The notes beneath the pieces were generated by a model. It was given only the letters and a program-made list of their open reading frames with translations, searched no databases and was not told where the DNA came from. Shown in pieces: positions 43,186 to 55,400 of a DNA stretch of 64,000 bases. The first letter of the stretch is position 1. Every line of letters starts with the position of its first letter. Location of the stretch: NCBI GenBank assembly GCA_030734395.1, contig JAUZTG010000034.1, forward strand, positions 1,178,001 to 1,242,000. The letters run 5' to 3'. The position numbers and the translations under genes were made by a program. Origin of the DNA: Sarocladium kiliense. Taxonomy: Eukaryota > Ascomycota > Sordariomycetes > Hypocreales > Sarocladiaceae.

Positions 43186-44086
43186 ATGTCATGTCACGAA
43201 GAATGCATCAAGGTAGCTGGCAAATGCCTTTCGCGATTGCTTCAATTGGATTCTGACATCGCACCAGGGCTCGGTCCATAAGGGTCTTCCTCAAGGCAAG
43301 GAAGAAATGGTTCACGGACTAAACACATATGTCATCGGCAATCGTGATAACCCTCGAGGCATCATCGTCATCTACCCCGACGCCTTCGGCCTTTCTCTAC
43401 CCAACAACAAGCTAATCGCGGATGGCTATGCCAAGAGTGGAGAGTGGCTCGTGTATTTACCGGACTTCTTCAAAGGCGATCCTTTAGCGACAAAGTTTGC
43501 TGATGTGGCTATCCCGGTGGACAAGACCAAGCAGGGCTCCTTGAGCTTCTACACGGGCTTTCTGGCCAACGTGCCCACCATTGCAGCGTGGTTGCTGCGT
43601 CACAGGTTCGAACCCACGAGCAAGATATGCATGGACTTCCTCACTGCACTCCGCGAGGCCACGCCGTTGAGCCAGAAGATCGGTATGGTCGGCTTCTGCT
43701 GGGGAGGTCGCTTCGCTATTCGAGCAGCGAAGGAAGAGAACACAATTAGTGTGGATGGGCATCAGGTACCTCTGGTGGATGCTGTTGTGGCGTTGCACCC
43801 AAGCAACATGGCTTTCCCAACAGATGTAGAGAACCTCGGTGTCCCAGTCAGCATCGGCTGGGGTGAGGAGGACACCAGCACGAAGATTGAGCAGAAGGGC
43901 AAAGTCGAAGCTATTCACGAGAAGGCTAAAGCGGCTGGAGAAAAGGTGCCGGAGGTTGAACACAAGGTCTATAGGCCTGGGCGTCATGGGTTTGCTGTTC
44001 GGGGTAACCCAGATGATCCAGCTGAGAGGGCTTGTTTGGAAGACTCTGAGAAGCAGGCATTGGCGTGGTTTGACCGTTGGCTTTAA
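43186..44086 (+). CDS. Dienelactone hydrolase family protein
   Basis: An alpha/beta-hydrolase of 281 residues. Exon 1 (43186-43212) encodes only MSCHEECIK; exon 2 is 43268-44086. The junction gives the usual fungal start, MSC..., then GLPQGKEEMVHGLNTYV. The cysteine nucleophile is in GFCWGG (Cys153) and the histidine in RHGFAVRG (His249); an acidic residue in GWGEED is the likely third member. Family members open dienelactones in the chlorocatechol/3-oxoadipate route, but most fungal copies have unknown substrates. No signal peptide is seen, so it is cytosolic. An in-frame ATG at 43307 would remove 22 residues of the normal N-terminus and is not preferred. Confidence 0.92.
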
Positions 44087-45436
44087 GCCTTGCTTGATAG
44101 TCACTTATGCCCAGCTTCAACTACGCGAATTGTTGGCATAAGGCATTCTCACGCATGCGGAAACCGCCTTACCTTTGCCAGTCATGGACTGTGTACTATG
44201 TGACTAGTTACAAGTCGAAGGATGACAATACCGGCGCAAGCTTGATAGTAGTACGAACTGTGTGCCAATTGCAGCTGACCTCAGATGACCCGGCATAGGG
44301 CAGTAAGTTGTGCGACTGTCGGCTGAGCTGTTGTAGTCGCTCAGAAGCGGTGATACAAGATTGTTCATACCGTCCGTCATCTTTGTGAAGCCTTCTCAGC
44401 CGCATTATCGCCATCCCGACGGCTACAACAATTATCCGATGCGACTTATCCTGATGTAAGGGCGAGGCACTTCTAATTTCTGCACAATGAGAGTCAGCCT
44501 CACTCGATAACGCCAGAGTCGGGCGAACCATGTTCCAGACCCAAAACGGCCGTTCGCTTTCATGGCAAACGTGCATTGTTCTGCTCTTCGGTGAGGTGCA
44601 AAACACGGCTTCGGTCCGACGAACAGTGCAAATTGTTAGTTGCATACTGCGTTGGGGTGGTCGAGAAAAGCCATCGAATCGATGCGTAATGAAGCAAGGC
44701 TCAAGTCATGTCGCAAAGGCACGGTGGCTTGAGAGAGCCATGCCGTGGAGGCTGGCCGTGTGGCTTACGCGCGCACGTCACCGATGTACACGTGCACCCT
44801 GCCAGGGATGGCCGACCTTACCAAGGAACTTCAAAGTAGGGCATGGCTATTTGGAGACATGAAAGGACCAAAGTGCAAATCTCTAGCTAAGGGTGTGCTG
44901 GCGGCGGCCCAAAGATTGAAGCTCCTTCGGTGTATGAGGCTGCTCGTAGTGTTGGCCCACGAGGCGCCCGTTGGGGTATTCTACGTCGCTGCAGGCCTTG
45001 CAAGTGGTCGCAGAATGCTGTCAAGACTCTGGCTGCATTGTGTCCGGTACATACCTTACCTCAGAGCATGTTGAGTACAGGTACCACATTGTGATGCGAG
45101 GGCAGTGTGTCAGGTATATAATGGCATCATCACCACCTCTTTTCACATTCCACCCCCCCTGTCCTCTCATTTCAAAACAGGTTTCCCCGATTCTGCATCT
45201 GGGTGTGCCGTGCATAACAAACTCTTTTTAGCTGCCTTGCGGGTGGGTGCCTCAAGGTATCGTCTCGGCTGTTTATTACCGCGGCCATCCTCGCTGTGTC
45301 GTCACTGTGGCAGCTAGCTAGCTACCTTACCAGAAGACACTTGCCAACGCACGCATGACGCCTCAGTTACTCACGACGTGACTCTATTTCCCCCTCATTT
45401 GTTGCTTTCTGCCTGGGTTGGATCTGACCGCCAGTC

Positions 45437-45456
45437 TTGCTTGCTTGCTTGCTTGC
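45437..45456 (+). repeat. TTGC microsatellite, 5 copies
   Basis: Five perfect tandem copies of ttgc upstream of the Ca2+-ATPase gene. Confidence 0.95.
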
Positions 45457-45793
45457 TGTGCTGGTGAATGAGTCTTGCTCCTGGGAGGAGGCCTCTCAAA
45501 TACCATATAAACAGGAAAAGTAGGTTAGCGAGCACCTTATTAGTGAAATTACGCGCCCACCGTGGCTGAACGCTTAAGCTCAGCTGCTAAGCTTCAAATC
45601 TTGCTTGGCTTTTACCCCAGAAAGTGGATTCGCTTGACTAACAATCTGCCTTAGCTGGAATTAACCATAACAACAAGCTCATTTTTCAGGTACAGACAAC
45701 AGCACCGTGCCTGTTCGCCGCCCGCGTCACGTTTGAGCGAGCACTTCTATTGTTGGTTGGTGGTGCATTCTTCTAATTTTATTTCTTCACAGG

Positions 45794-45818
45794 ACAGTAC
45801 AGTACAGCACAGCACAGC
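45794..45818 (+). repeat. ACAGY pentanucleotide repeat, 5 copies
   Basis: Two copies of acagt followed by three of acagc, about 870 bases before the Ca2+-ATPase ATG. Confidence 0.9.
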
Positions 45819-46688
45819 ACACGGGGGACGTACTTGATTTCTATTTTCAACTTTCTGGCCGTCCCCTTCTCCAAGAAACACAAAGGAAGCTCCCGCTGTA
45901 ATTGTCTGTCCATCGCATCGCCCAGGCCCTGTCCATCGTGCATCTCGGCTGGCTTCCCCTGCTTGGCACCCCGTCTTTCCCTCCTCCCTGTCGCTCGGAT
46001 CACTCCATCATCGCATCACACCACGCGCTGGCGTGTCATCATTGTGCATCGCCGCACATTACTGTTTTCCATCCCGACATTTTCCTGCTGCTGCTTTCAA
46101 CCAGTACCAGTGTCACGGGCTTTGCCATTCAACAGCTCATCTTCGATCGACCCCCGGGCAATCTTCTCCTGCAGGGAAGCTCCCTTTGTACCAAGTACCC
46201 GCATCACAGACACGCATCCTCCCGTGTTATAGCGGAGGCCTCCCTGGTCCCTGACGCATTGACTGCTCATTGATCCGTGGTCTCGCTCCTTTCAGGAATT
46301 TCCCGCTTTCTGCCTTGATTTGATTGACCTCGTGGGGGCTACCGCTGGACCATTTCCTTCTATCGCCCTTGGCCCCCCTGCTTTGTGCCTTGGGGCAAGC
46401 CACCATCTCCTGTCCTTTTTCTCCGCCTTGGCAATCTCTGACATTAGCAAACGCGACCTGGTCGTGCATCTTCCATAAACACTTGTCAGGCCTCAGATGC
46501 AAGTCACGGATGCAGCATCACCACTCGTATCGACTCTGAGACTTTGATCCATCACCTGCTGCGGCGCGTCGCCCAACAACACTGCAGCATCCTCGCCGGT
46601 ACAGCTGCTCTTGGCCCACTCCCAAGGTACTCACTCACACTATCACCGCCGTCTCCCAAGACCAGGCAGGTCCACCACCACCACCAAT

Positions 46689-49600
46689 ATGGCGACTCCA
46701 TCTGCCATCAAGATCCATGAGCCAGACGCGACGGCCCGCGATGATGCCAAGCCGCCTACTCAAGATGCTGGCGCCGACACCTTCAAGCTGGACCCTGAAG
46801 ATGCCTTGACCCCGGATCCCGGTACAGAAGACATGTACCGCGTCGAAAACAACAAATTCTCTTTCAGCCCTGGTCAGCTCTCCAAGCTTCTCAATCCTAA
46901 AAGTCTCAATGCCTTCTATGCGCTAGGCGGCCTTGATGGTCTCGAGAAAGGTCTTCGAACAGATCGTGTATCCGGCCTTAATTCGGATGAGCAAGAACTC
47001 CACGGCGCGGTAAGCTTCGAAGATGTTGCGCCAAAAGGAACTCCGAAATATGGCACAGCTGGTGACACAATCCCAGAATCAAATGCTGAAGCTGCTGTGC
47101 ACATTCCTCCTCCCACTGACCCGAACCCAACTGGCGCCTTCGCAGATCGCAGGCGCGTCTTTAGGGACAACAGGCTACCGCCCAAGAAGGAGAAGACCTT
47201 ACTGCAGATTGCCTGGCAAACGTACAACGACAAAGTTCTCATCCTACTTACCATCGCAGCTGCCATCTCACTGGCACTCGGACTATATCAAACCTTCGGC
47301 GTGAAGCACGAAGAGGGCGAGCCCAGCGTCGAATGGGTGGAAGGTGTAGCTATTCTCGTTGCTATTGCGTACGTATGCCCTGCTCATCTTCATGTTTGTA
47401 TTAGTTACTGACTTAGACCGATGCAGCATCGTCGTCATCGTTGGCACCGTCAACGACTGGCATATGCAACGACAATTCACACGTTTGAACAAGAAGAGTA
47501 ACGAGAAAACCGTTAAGGTCATCCGCTCCGGCAAATCGCAGGAGATCTCCATCTTTGATATCATGGTTGGCGATCTCATGCATCTCGAGACTGGTGACGT
47601 TATCCCTGTGGACGGCATTTTCATCCAGGGCAACGCGGTCAAGTGCGACGAATCCTCGGCCACCGGCGAATCCGATCTTCTGCGCAAGACGCCTGCTGCC
47701 GAGGTGACCGAACGGCTCAATTCGCTTGAGGGAGAGAAGCTCCACAAGCTTGATCCTTTCATCATCTCCGGAAGCAAAGTCCAGGAGGGCAACGGTACCT
47801 TCATTGTTACAGCGGTTGGTGTCAACTCCAGTTACGGTCGTATCACCATGTCTCTCCGGACCGAGCAAGAGGACACGCCGCTACAGAAGAAGCTCAACTC
47901 TCTTGCTGATTGGATCGCTAAACTCGGTGCTGGTGCTGCCCTGCTGCTATTCATCGTCTTGTTCATCAAGTTCTGCGCGCAGCTCCCTAACAACCCCGAC
48001 AGCCCATCCGAGAAGGGCCAACGCTTCATGCAGATCTTCATCGTCTCAGTTACAGTCGTTGTTGTGGCTGTTCCTGAAGGCCTCCCACTTGCAGTAACAC
48101 TCGCATTGAGTTTCGCCACTGTCAAGATGTTGCGCGACAATAACCTCGTCCGTGTGCTGAAAGCCTGTGAGACCATGGGTAACGCCACGACAGTTTGCTC
48201 CGACAAAACAGGTACTCTGACACAGAACAAGATGACCGTCGTTGCGATGACTTTGGGAAAGACCTCGAGTTTCGGCGGCAACGAAAAGCCCTTGAACAAG
48301 ACGGATGAAGCGCCTGAGCCTGCTTCGAGCATTCCCAACGTTTCAATTGCCGAATTCACGAAGGAGCTTAGCCCGGAGGTCCAGGATCTCCTGATCCAGT
48401 CAAACGTACTCAACTCCACTGCCTTCGAGGGCACACAGGATGGTGTCAACACTTTCGTCGGCTCGAAGACCGAGGTGGCTCTTCTTACCTTCTGTCGTGA
48501 TCACCTCGGCGCAGATGCTATCCAGGAGATTCGATCCTCTGGGCAGGTCGTCCAGGTTATTCCGTTTGACAGCAAGTACAAGTTTAGTGCCATCGTGGTA
48601 AAGCTCGCGAACGGCAAGTTCCGTGTTTACGTCAAGGGTGCTTCCGAGATCTTACTGGATAAGTGCTCTCAAGTACTAATCAAGTCTACCACGGACGAGC
48701 TTGCGTCCGAACCCCTGTCCGATGCGGACAAGAAGACCTTCATGGACACAATTAGTTCCTACGCAGGACAGACCCTTCGGACAATCGGATCCTCCTACCG
48801 CGACTTCGAGGCGTGGCCACCGGCGGGCGCAGAATCAAAGGAGAACCCTGGAACGGCAGATATCAATGCTATCCATCAAGACATGACCCTGATCGCAATT
48901 TACGGAATCAAGGACCCGCTGCGACCCAGTGTTATTGAGGCTATCAAGGACTGTCGCCACGCCGGTGTAGTGGTACGCATGGTTACAGGAGACAACATCC
49001 AGACTGGCTCAGCCATCGCAGCCGAATGCGGCATCTACACACCAGAGACAGGAGGCATCGCCATGGAGGGACCAGAGTTCCGTCGACTTCCAAAGGCTGA
49101 GCTCGAAGAGAAGGTGCGGAACCTCCAGGTTCTTGCGCGATCAAGCCCTGAGGACAAGAGAATCTTGGTTCGGACTTTGAAGGACCTGGGGGAGACTGTC
49201 GCAGTTACCGGAGACGGCACCAATGATGCACCTGCTCTCAAGATGGCTGATATTGGGTTCTCTATGGGTATTGCTGGTACTGAGGTGGCGAAGGAGGCCT
49301 CTTCGATTATTCTTCTTGACGATAAGTCCGTGAATGCCCTCCTGTGAATCTGGGAGACATACTGACAGCAATTCTAGCTTTGCCTCCATCGTCAAGGGCA
49401 TGATGTGGGGACGCTCAGTGAACGATTCTGTCAAGAAGTTCCTGCAGGTAAGTCCCGATTGCCTTGTTCTGTATCAACGACCGTTCTGACGAAGACCCTC
49501 AAGTTTCAACTCACCGTCAACATTACTGCCGTGGTGCTCACTTTCGTATCGGCTGTGGCCAGCGATGAAGAGGAATCCGTTCTCAATGCTGTCCAACTGC

Positions 49601-50439
49601 TCTGGGTCAATCTCATCATGGATACATTTGCAGCTCTAGCTCTTGCGACGGACCCTCCTACCCGCAGTGTTCTGGACCGCAAGCCTGACAGAAAATCTGC
49701 ACCTCTCATCACGGTCCGCATGGCCAAGATGATCCTCGGCCAAGCTATTGCACAACTCGCTATCACCTTCGTACTGCACTTCGCGGGCAAGGAATTGCTC
49801 GGTTACGACAGCAGCCCCGAGGATACTAAGTCACTCAAGACATTGGTGTTTAACACGTTCGTTTGGCTGCAGATCTTCAATGAAGTCAAGTAAGTATCCT
49901 TTGCTGCAATGAATGAGTTGGGGTTGGTGCTAACGAGTCGTAGCAATCGTCGTCTTGACAACAAGCTCAACATTCTCGAAGGTCTTCACCGTAACATCTT
50001 CTTCATTGTCATCAACCTCATCATGATTGGTGGTCAGGTAATGATCATCTACGTCGGAGGACAAGCCTTCAAAGTTACTCCCCTCAGCGCCAAAGAATGG
50101 GGCCTGTCCGTCGGTCTCGGTGCCATCTCAATTCCATGGGGTGCACTGATCCGCCTCATGCCTGATTCATGGCTCTCAGGCTGCCTGCCGTGGTTCATGG
50201 CCCGTATTTGGGCGAAGAAGGCCGTTGAGGAGAAGAGCCTGGACCTTAACGATGAGGATAACCTGCGACCTCCACTGAGAATGATGAGTTCGCTCCGTGG
50301 GCCGCGCGTGCAACAGCATGTTGGATTCCGCGCAAGGATGCACCATATCAAGGAGAAGACCAAGGAGAAGATGGCGGCGACACAGGAGCAGAGCGCAGGC
50401 CAGAGCAGTCCTGAGTCAAAGCCTATGGAGAAGGTTTGA
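46689..50439 (+). CDS. pmc1: P-type Ca2+-ATPase, type IIB (Pmc1-like)
   Basis: Pumps cytosolic Ca2+ into the vacuole or out of the cell. Five exons: 46689-47368, 47427-49325, 49378-49447, 49504-49889 and 49944-50439, giving 1176 residues. The N-terminus is long and polar. The actuator domain has CDESSATGESD. M4 carries VVVAVPEGLPLAVTLALSF, the Ca2+-binding proline-glutamate pair typical of PMCA types. The phosphorylated Asp486 is in CSDKTGTLTQNKM. The hinge is VTGDGTNDAPALKMADIGFSM (split here only as a landmark). The C-terminal helices include LWVNLIMDTFAALALATDP. The tail after the last helix is short and basic, with no obvious autoinhibitory extension. The intron after LLDD uses a GTCCGT donor and restores NFASIVKG. 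The first ATG after a TTG-only extension is used. Confidence 0.95.
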
Positions 50440-51298
50440 AGGATCAGATAAGGTCCTCTTGATCTGTGCTTATGCCCGGGGGGGGGGGGGGGCTTTCGCT
50501 TCTTTGTATTGTTTTCAGACCAAATGTTTTCGAGGAAGTTGGTCGATCTTCTCCCTTCTTTTGACAAATTGTTATCTAGACTCCGCAGCGCGTCATTTCT
50601 TAGTGTTTACGAATGGATACCCTGTCTTGCTTTTACGTCAAGCGGTAGACGAAGATAGTGATGAACAAGCGGTTCTTAGTTCTTGGGTACATTTGCCGCA
50701 GTAGTCCTGTGGATTTTGATCAAGATAACCATGCATGAGTATGCAAGCGTAGTATACAGGCACAGACAATAATGTGCGGTTGTAGTAATGATAAAGAGAT
50801 ACCAACCTAACCTCATTTCACTGCGCTTTTACTGTATGTTCTTCATCTGATAAAGGCCATAGTGCTGCCTTTGCTCGTTGTATTCCATGGACCTGCCCCT
50901 CATGCACTGACAACCACGCCAATCACCTAGCTTTACAATATTCTGTAAGTCGCTCATACCTTTCTCAAAATTTTCACATCGTATTTCGAATTCGTTATTC
51001 CACTGAGTTGGATGTTGAATAACTTGAATGGCCATCCCATCTGGTCAGGGTACATGGGCCGACCCTGCTTAGTCATATTTACGGGGCTTGCCGAGGAAGT
51101 GGCCAATCACGGCCCACCTAAAGGTCGTTGCAGCCGAATTTGCTGGGGCCTCAGGCTGCGTCTCCCGATCGTTTCCCGCTGCGACTCTGCCGATACCAAA
51201 TTCCTACCGAAACCGCGCAACGCAGACGACCCAATCCCTCGGCCCCTACCCCCGACCTCAACACCAGTCCGAGTGCTTCAATTGCACAATTCGTCAAG
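50440..51298. other. Intergenic, with a 15-base G run
   Basis: The 3' flank of the Ca2+-ATPase and the promoter of QCR9. Apart from the G homopolymer at 50478-50492 I see an A/T-rich stretch and no gene. Confidence 0.5.
50478..50492 (+). repeat. G15 homopolymer
   Basis: Fifteen consecutive G, preceded by ccc, 38 bases after the Ca2+-ATPase stop. It probably lies in the 3' UTR. Such runs are prone to slippage and sequencing error and could form a G-quadruplex only as part of intermolecular structures. Confidence 0.9.
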
Positions 51299-51791
51299 AT
51301 GGTATGTCATATCCGAGCTGCGCTGGTATGGAACAGTGAAGGGTGCGGGAACTGACCATTCGACAGTCTTTCACTAGCCAGCTTTACAGGCAAGTACCCG
51401 ATCGTCGACCTCGAACGACTCGACGGCACCCGAGCAAGACCGACAACACGAACACCAAGGATCACGATTTTACTGACACGAATTGCACCTCTGCAGCACT
51501 CTTTTCCGCAAGAACTATGCCATGCTCGGCACGGTCTTCGCCGCTAGCTTCGCTTTCGAGCTGTAAGGACAACCCAGCACAACAGACGGGACGCAGAAGG
51601 ACAACATCTGACAGTAACGATTCTAGTGGCTTCAACGATGGCATGAACAAGATCTGGGACAACATCAACCGCGGCGTACGTTACGGCAATTCGCACCCTG
51701 GTCGCATGATGGCTCGTTTACTAACGCTGCACAGCGCCAATGGAAGGACATCCGACACAAGTATGTCCAGGAGTCTGAGGACGAGGAGTAA
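51299..51791 (+). CDS. qcr9: Ubiquinol-cytochrome c reductase subunit 9 (Qcr9)
   Basis: A small subunit of respiratory complex III in the mitochondrial inner membrane. Five exons, 51299-51301, 51367-51389, 51497-51562, 51627-51675 and 51735-51791, total 198 bases, 65 residues (yeast Qcr9 has 66). Exon 1 is the ATG alone, followed directly by GTATGT. The protein starts MSFTSQLYSTLFRKNYAM, has one membrane helix (MLGTVFAASFAFEL), then FNDGMNKIWDNINRG, RQWKDIRHKYV and an acidic end ESEDEE, all as in the family. The second intron (51390-51496) must begin with GC (TACAG then GCAAGT) because the only nearby GT gives the wrong phase. The other three introns are GT-AG. No long reading frame reveals this gene; it is found only by splicing. 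Confidence 0.95.
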
Positions 51792-52455
51792 AAAGGCTTG
51801 GGGAATACCATACAGATTTCTGGGAACCGGCGAGGGGGATGTCAGCCTTGAGCTTGTAGCTTTGTGTACGAACAGTATAAAGACAATAGACGAGGCGATT
51901 ACACCAAACGGCGCGTGAGGAAAGACGGACGGGACAATGTGTGGCACACAGCGTCTGCATGCTGTCAATCTCGACTTTTTTCACACTGGTGATACTATCT
52001 GTATTCGTGTCGCGGCATGAGATGTATAATGTTGCTTCGTCTGATCAACCTACCCTCAGCATAGAAGGCTAGTCCATCTTGGCGGACGAAAGCTGGATGC
52101 TCTGACGTGGACCACCACACACCACTACCCTTCACCTTCCACCTTTCTTAGAGGGGCGAACTTCAGACACACTGCACCTCCAGCTGCTTATCCACCGCTC
52201 GCGTCCATCAACACTTTTTGGCATCACGGACTCTCCAACGCTTTCATTTGTTTTGCATCGAGCTTCTGCCACGGTTCTGTGAGACATACTTTACGCGAAC
52301 AGTTCTTCATCGACGAAGTAATAACTCGTTCAACGTCAGCACAGCGAAAGCTCGACAACCCCGCGTGCACCAAGCTCCTCGAAACAACCTACCGAAACCT
52401 CTCGATGCCCAGATAAGCCGTGCTCCCGAGGCGCACTATGCCATACTGAAGAAGA
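51792..52455. other. Intergenic, no gene seen
   Basis: 664 bases holding the QCR9 3' flank and the C/A-rich promoter/leader of UBR1. Confidence 0.5.
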
Positions 52456-55400
52456 ATGGACGAACAAATGTCAACGCAGGAGCGGCAGCTCTGCCAGTTC
52501 CTGGCGGGGCTGCCTCAACGGTATGACTACCGCTTCACGGATACAGCTCGCCGCGAGCTCATCGAGAACCTCTTCTGGTCTCTGGCTGGCGGACAGTCCG
52601 ATTACAACCGCATGCTCTTCCCTGGCGGAAAGATGCCCGAGACTCTGAAGCTCGGCGATGCGCAGGGCGCGGTCGAAGGCGCGGAATATACGGAGGCGGC
52701 GAGAGGGAAGCGCTGCGGACACATCTTCAAGCCAGGCGAGGCTTCCTACATGTGCAGGACCTGCGGGACGGACGATACCTGCTGCCTCTGCTCTCGATGC
52801 TTCGACTCGACAGACCACACCGGTCATATGGTGCGAATTCAGATCTCGGTTGGCAACAGCGGGTGCTGCGACTGTGGTGACGATGAGGCTTGGAAGACGC
52901 CACTCTTCTGTACGATACACTCTGAGGTGGAGGCAGGTGGCGACAAAGGAAAAGGAAAGGAGGCAGCAGGACTGCCAGACGACTTCGTGGGGAGCATCCA
53001 GATGACTATCGGCAGAGTCTTCGACTACATATGCGACGTTATATCCTGTTCCCCAGAGCAGCTTCGACAGACCAAGACTCAGGAGTCTATCCTCAAGGAT
53101 GAGGAACAGTCTAGGCTGTCATCAAAGTATTACGGTCCAAACGTGGAGGAGTGCCAAGATTTCTGTCTGGTGCTGTGGAACGACGAAAAGCACACGGTCC
53201 GAGAGGTTCAGGAGCAAGTTGCCCGAGCATGCCGAAAGACTGCCAGTGCCGCTGCCAAGGACGCATGGGACACGGATGCCATCGGCCGCAGTATTCTTGT
53301 CTACAGAGACGACGTGCCAACGCTCTTACAGATGTCTAAGATCATGGAAGCGATCAGGATTACTGTCACAATCCGATCGGCCAGGGACACCTTCCGGGAA
53401 CAGATGTGTGGTGCCATGGTGGAGTGGCTAGGCGACGTGTCGGGCTGTGCTGCAGGCCACGACAATCACATTTTCAGACGGACTATCTGCGAAGAACTCA
53501 TGAAGCCATGGCGTAAGGGCAGTCTTGCGACGCATACCTTAGGGCTTATCGATGATGAAGAAGAGGACGATCAGGAGCACGAGTCTCGGTTAGCCTTTCG
53601 TGGAGTCAATGCACGGGTCTTGCTTGCTCTGCAAGTTGCAGTTGCGGAAGGGGGCACTGACTTTGATGTTGCCCTCGACGACGATGACGAGGACGACGAG
53701 ATTGAGGTTGAAGTTGAAGTCGACGACAATGAGTCACCCTCTAGTGTGGTTGGCGACGAGAACGATGATGATGAAGATGTAATGATGGTCGACGCAAGAG
53801 GAGGAGGAGGAGGAGAGGAAGGAGCAGGAGGCGATGTGAATATCGACTGGCCTGGACCAGGAGATCAGGCTTTGGAAGAAGACGAAGCAACAATGGCCGG
53901 CTATCCGCCTCCGCCTCCGCCGCCACCCGTTGTACCCACACGAACAGTTCCACGCGAACGTGATGCAACACCTTCAGACTCGGATACGGCTGAGCCTCTC
54001 ATTGCCCCTGCTATCTATGCCAAGGCGAACGTCGAGATCCCTAAGACCCCTGGCAAGACCGAGAAGGCGACGCCGAAACCAGCACGGTACTGGATGGAAG
54101 CACCCGCAGTGTACACACAGAGAGGAGAAGTGCCCCCTGCGGAGGACGTTTTTGAACGTGTGCGTCTTGACTGGCTGCTTCTTTTCGATCTCCGGATGTG
54201 GAAGAAGGTCAGGAATGACCTTCGCTCGCTGTATATCTCGACTGTTGTGCAGGTTCCTGAGTTCAAACGAGTTTTGGCACTTCGGTTCGCGAGCCTGTAT
54301 ACGATTTTGGCACAGCTATACCTCGTCGGTGACCGAGAACCTGACCACTCTATCATCAACCTGTCTCTGCAGATGCTGACGACACCATCCATTACGGCTG
54401 AGGTTGTGGAGCGCGGCAACTTCATGAGCAGCTTGCTGGCTATTCTTTACACCTTCTTGACGACGAGACAAGTCGGTCACCCGTGGGACGTGTCACCAGA
54501 TGTCGTCCTGGCATTCGAGAGCGGATCTGTCACCAACCGGCGCATGTACCATTTCTACCAAGACCTCAAATACCTATTCGGCGCACCACACGTTCAGGAA
54601 CGCATTCGATCTGAGCCTAGATATTTGATGCAGTTCCTTGACTTGGTCAAACTTCATCAATGCATTGGCCCGAATGTCAGGGCGGTGGTCGAACATGTCG
54701 AATATGAAGCTGACTCATGGATAACGGCCTCGTTGGTTACCCGCCAGATTAACCTTCAAGCAAGAGGAATTGCTGAGGCGTTCCGCAACTGCCCACCCGA
54801 CGAGGTTCACTATCTTCAGCGTGCCATTCGATTCACGGCGAAGACGGTTATCTTGAACTCAATAGGTGCGGAGCGCGCAAGGTTCAAGGCTTCTGAGATC
54901 AAGGAAGAAGTTAAGTTCAAGACACTGAACGACTTTGAATTCGACACGGAATCGGATTCCCACTCTGTTGTCAAGTTCGTTGTCGAGAAGGACCCAATCA
55001 GCTTTCACCACGCTCTACACTATACTCTGTCGTGGCTCATTGAGTGTGCTCGATCTCTTCCGGCTTCCAGCATCAGGACGTTGCTCAGCTTCACCACCCA
55101 GGAGCTCAAAGCCAAACCCAGGCTCATGGGTAGGCTTCAGTTCGGACGAAAGGAGCTAAGCCCTGAAGATCATCTCATGGCGGCTTTCGACTACCCGCTC
55201 AGGGTGTGCGCTTGGCTTGCTCAGATAAAAGCGAACATGTGGGTGCGGAATGGTATAAGCCTGCGCCATCAAGCGAGCACCTATCGTGGCGTGGGTCAGC
55301 GTGATGTCTCGCATCATAGAGATATCTTTCTGCTCCAGACGGCACTGGTGATATGCAACCCTGCAAGGGTGCTTGCCTCTGTCGTGGACCGATTCGGCAT

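Larger units (their letters stand above)
44087..46688. other. 2.6-kb intergenic/leader region
   Basis: This lies between the dienelactone hydrolase and the Ca2+-ATPase. The last 900 bases are C/T-rich and are probably promoter and long 5' leader. Two short tandem repeats (45437-45456 and 45794-45818) are listed separately. A 145-codon minus frame at 44208-44645 has no domain. Confidence 0.45.

Noticed and set aside
51343..51918. A single 191-codon protein
   Set aside because: It is a read-through of several QCR9 exons and introns; the spliced 65-residue protein explains the conserved pieces.
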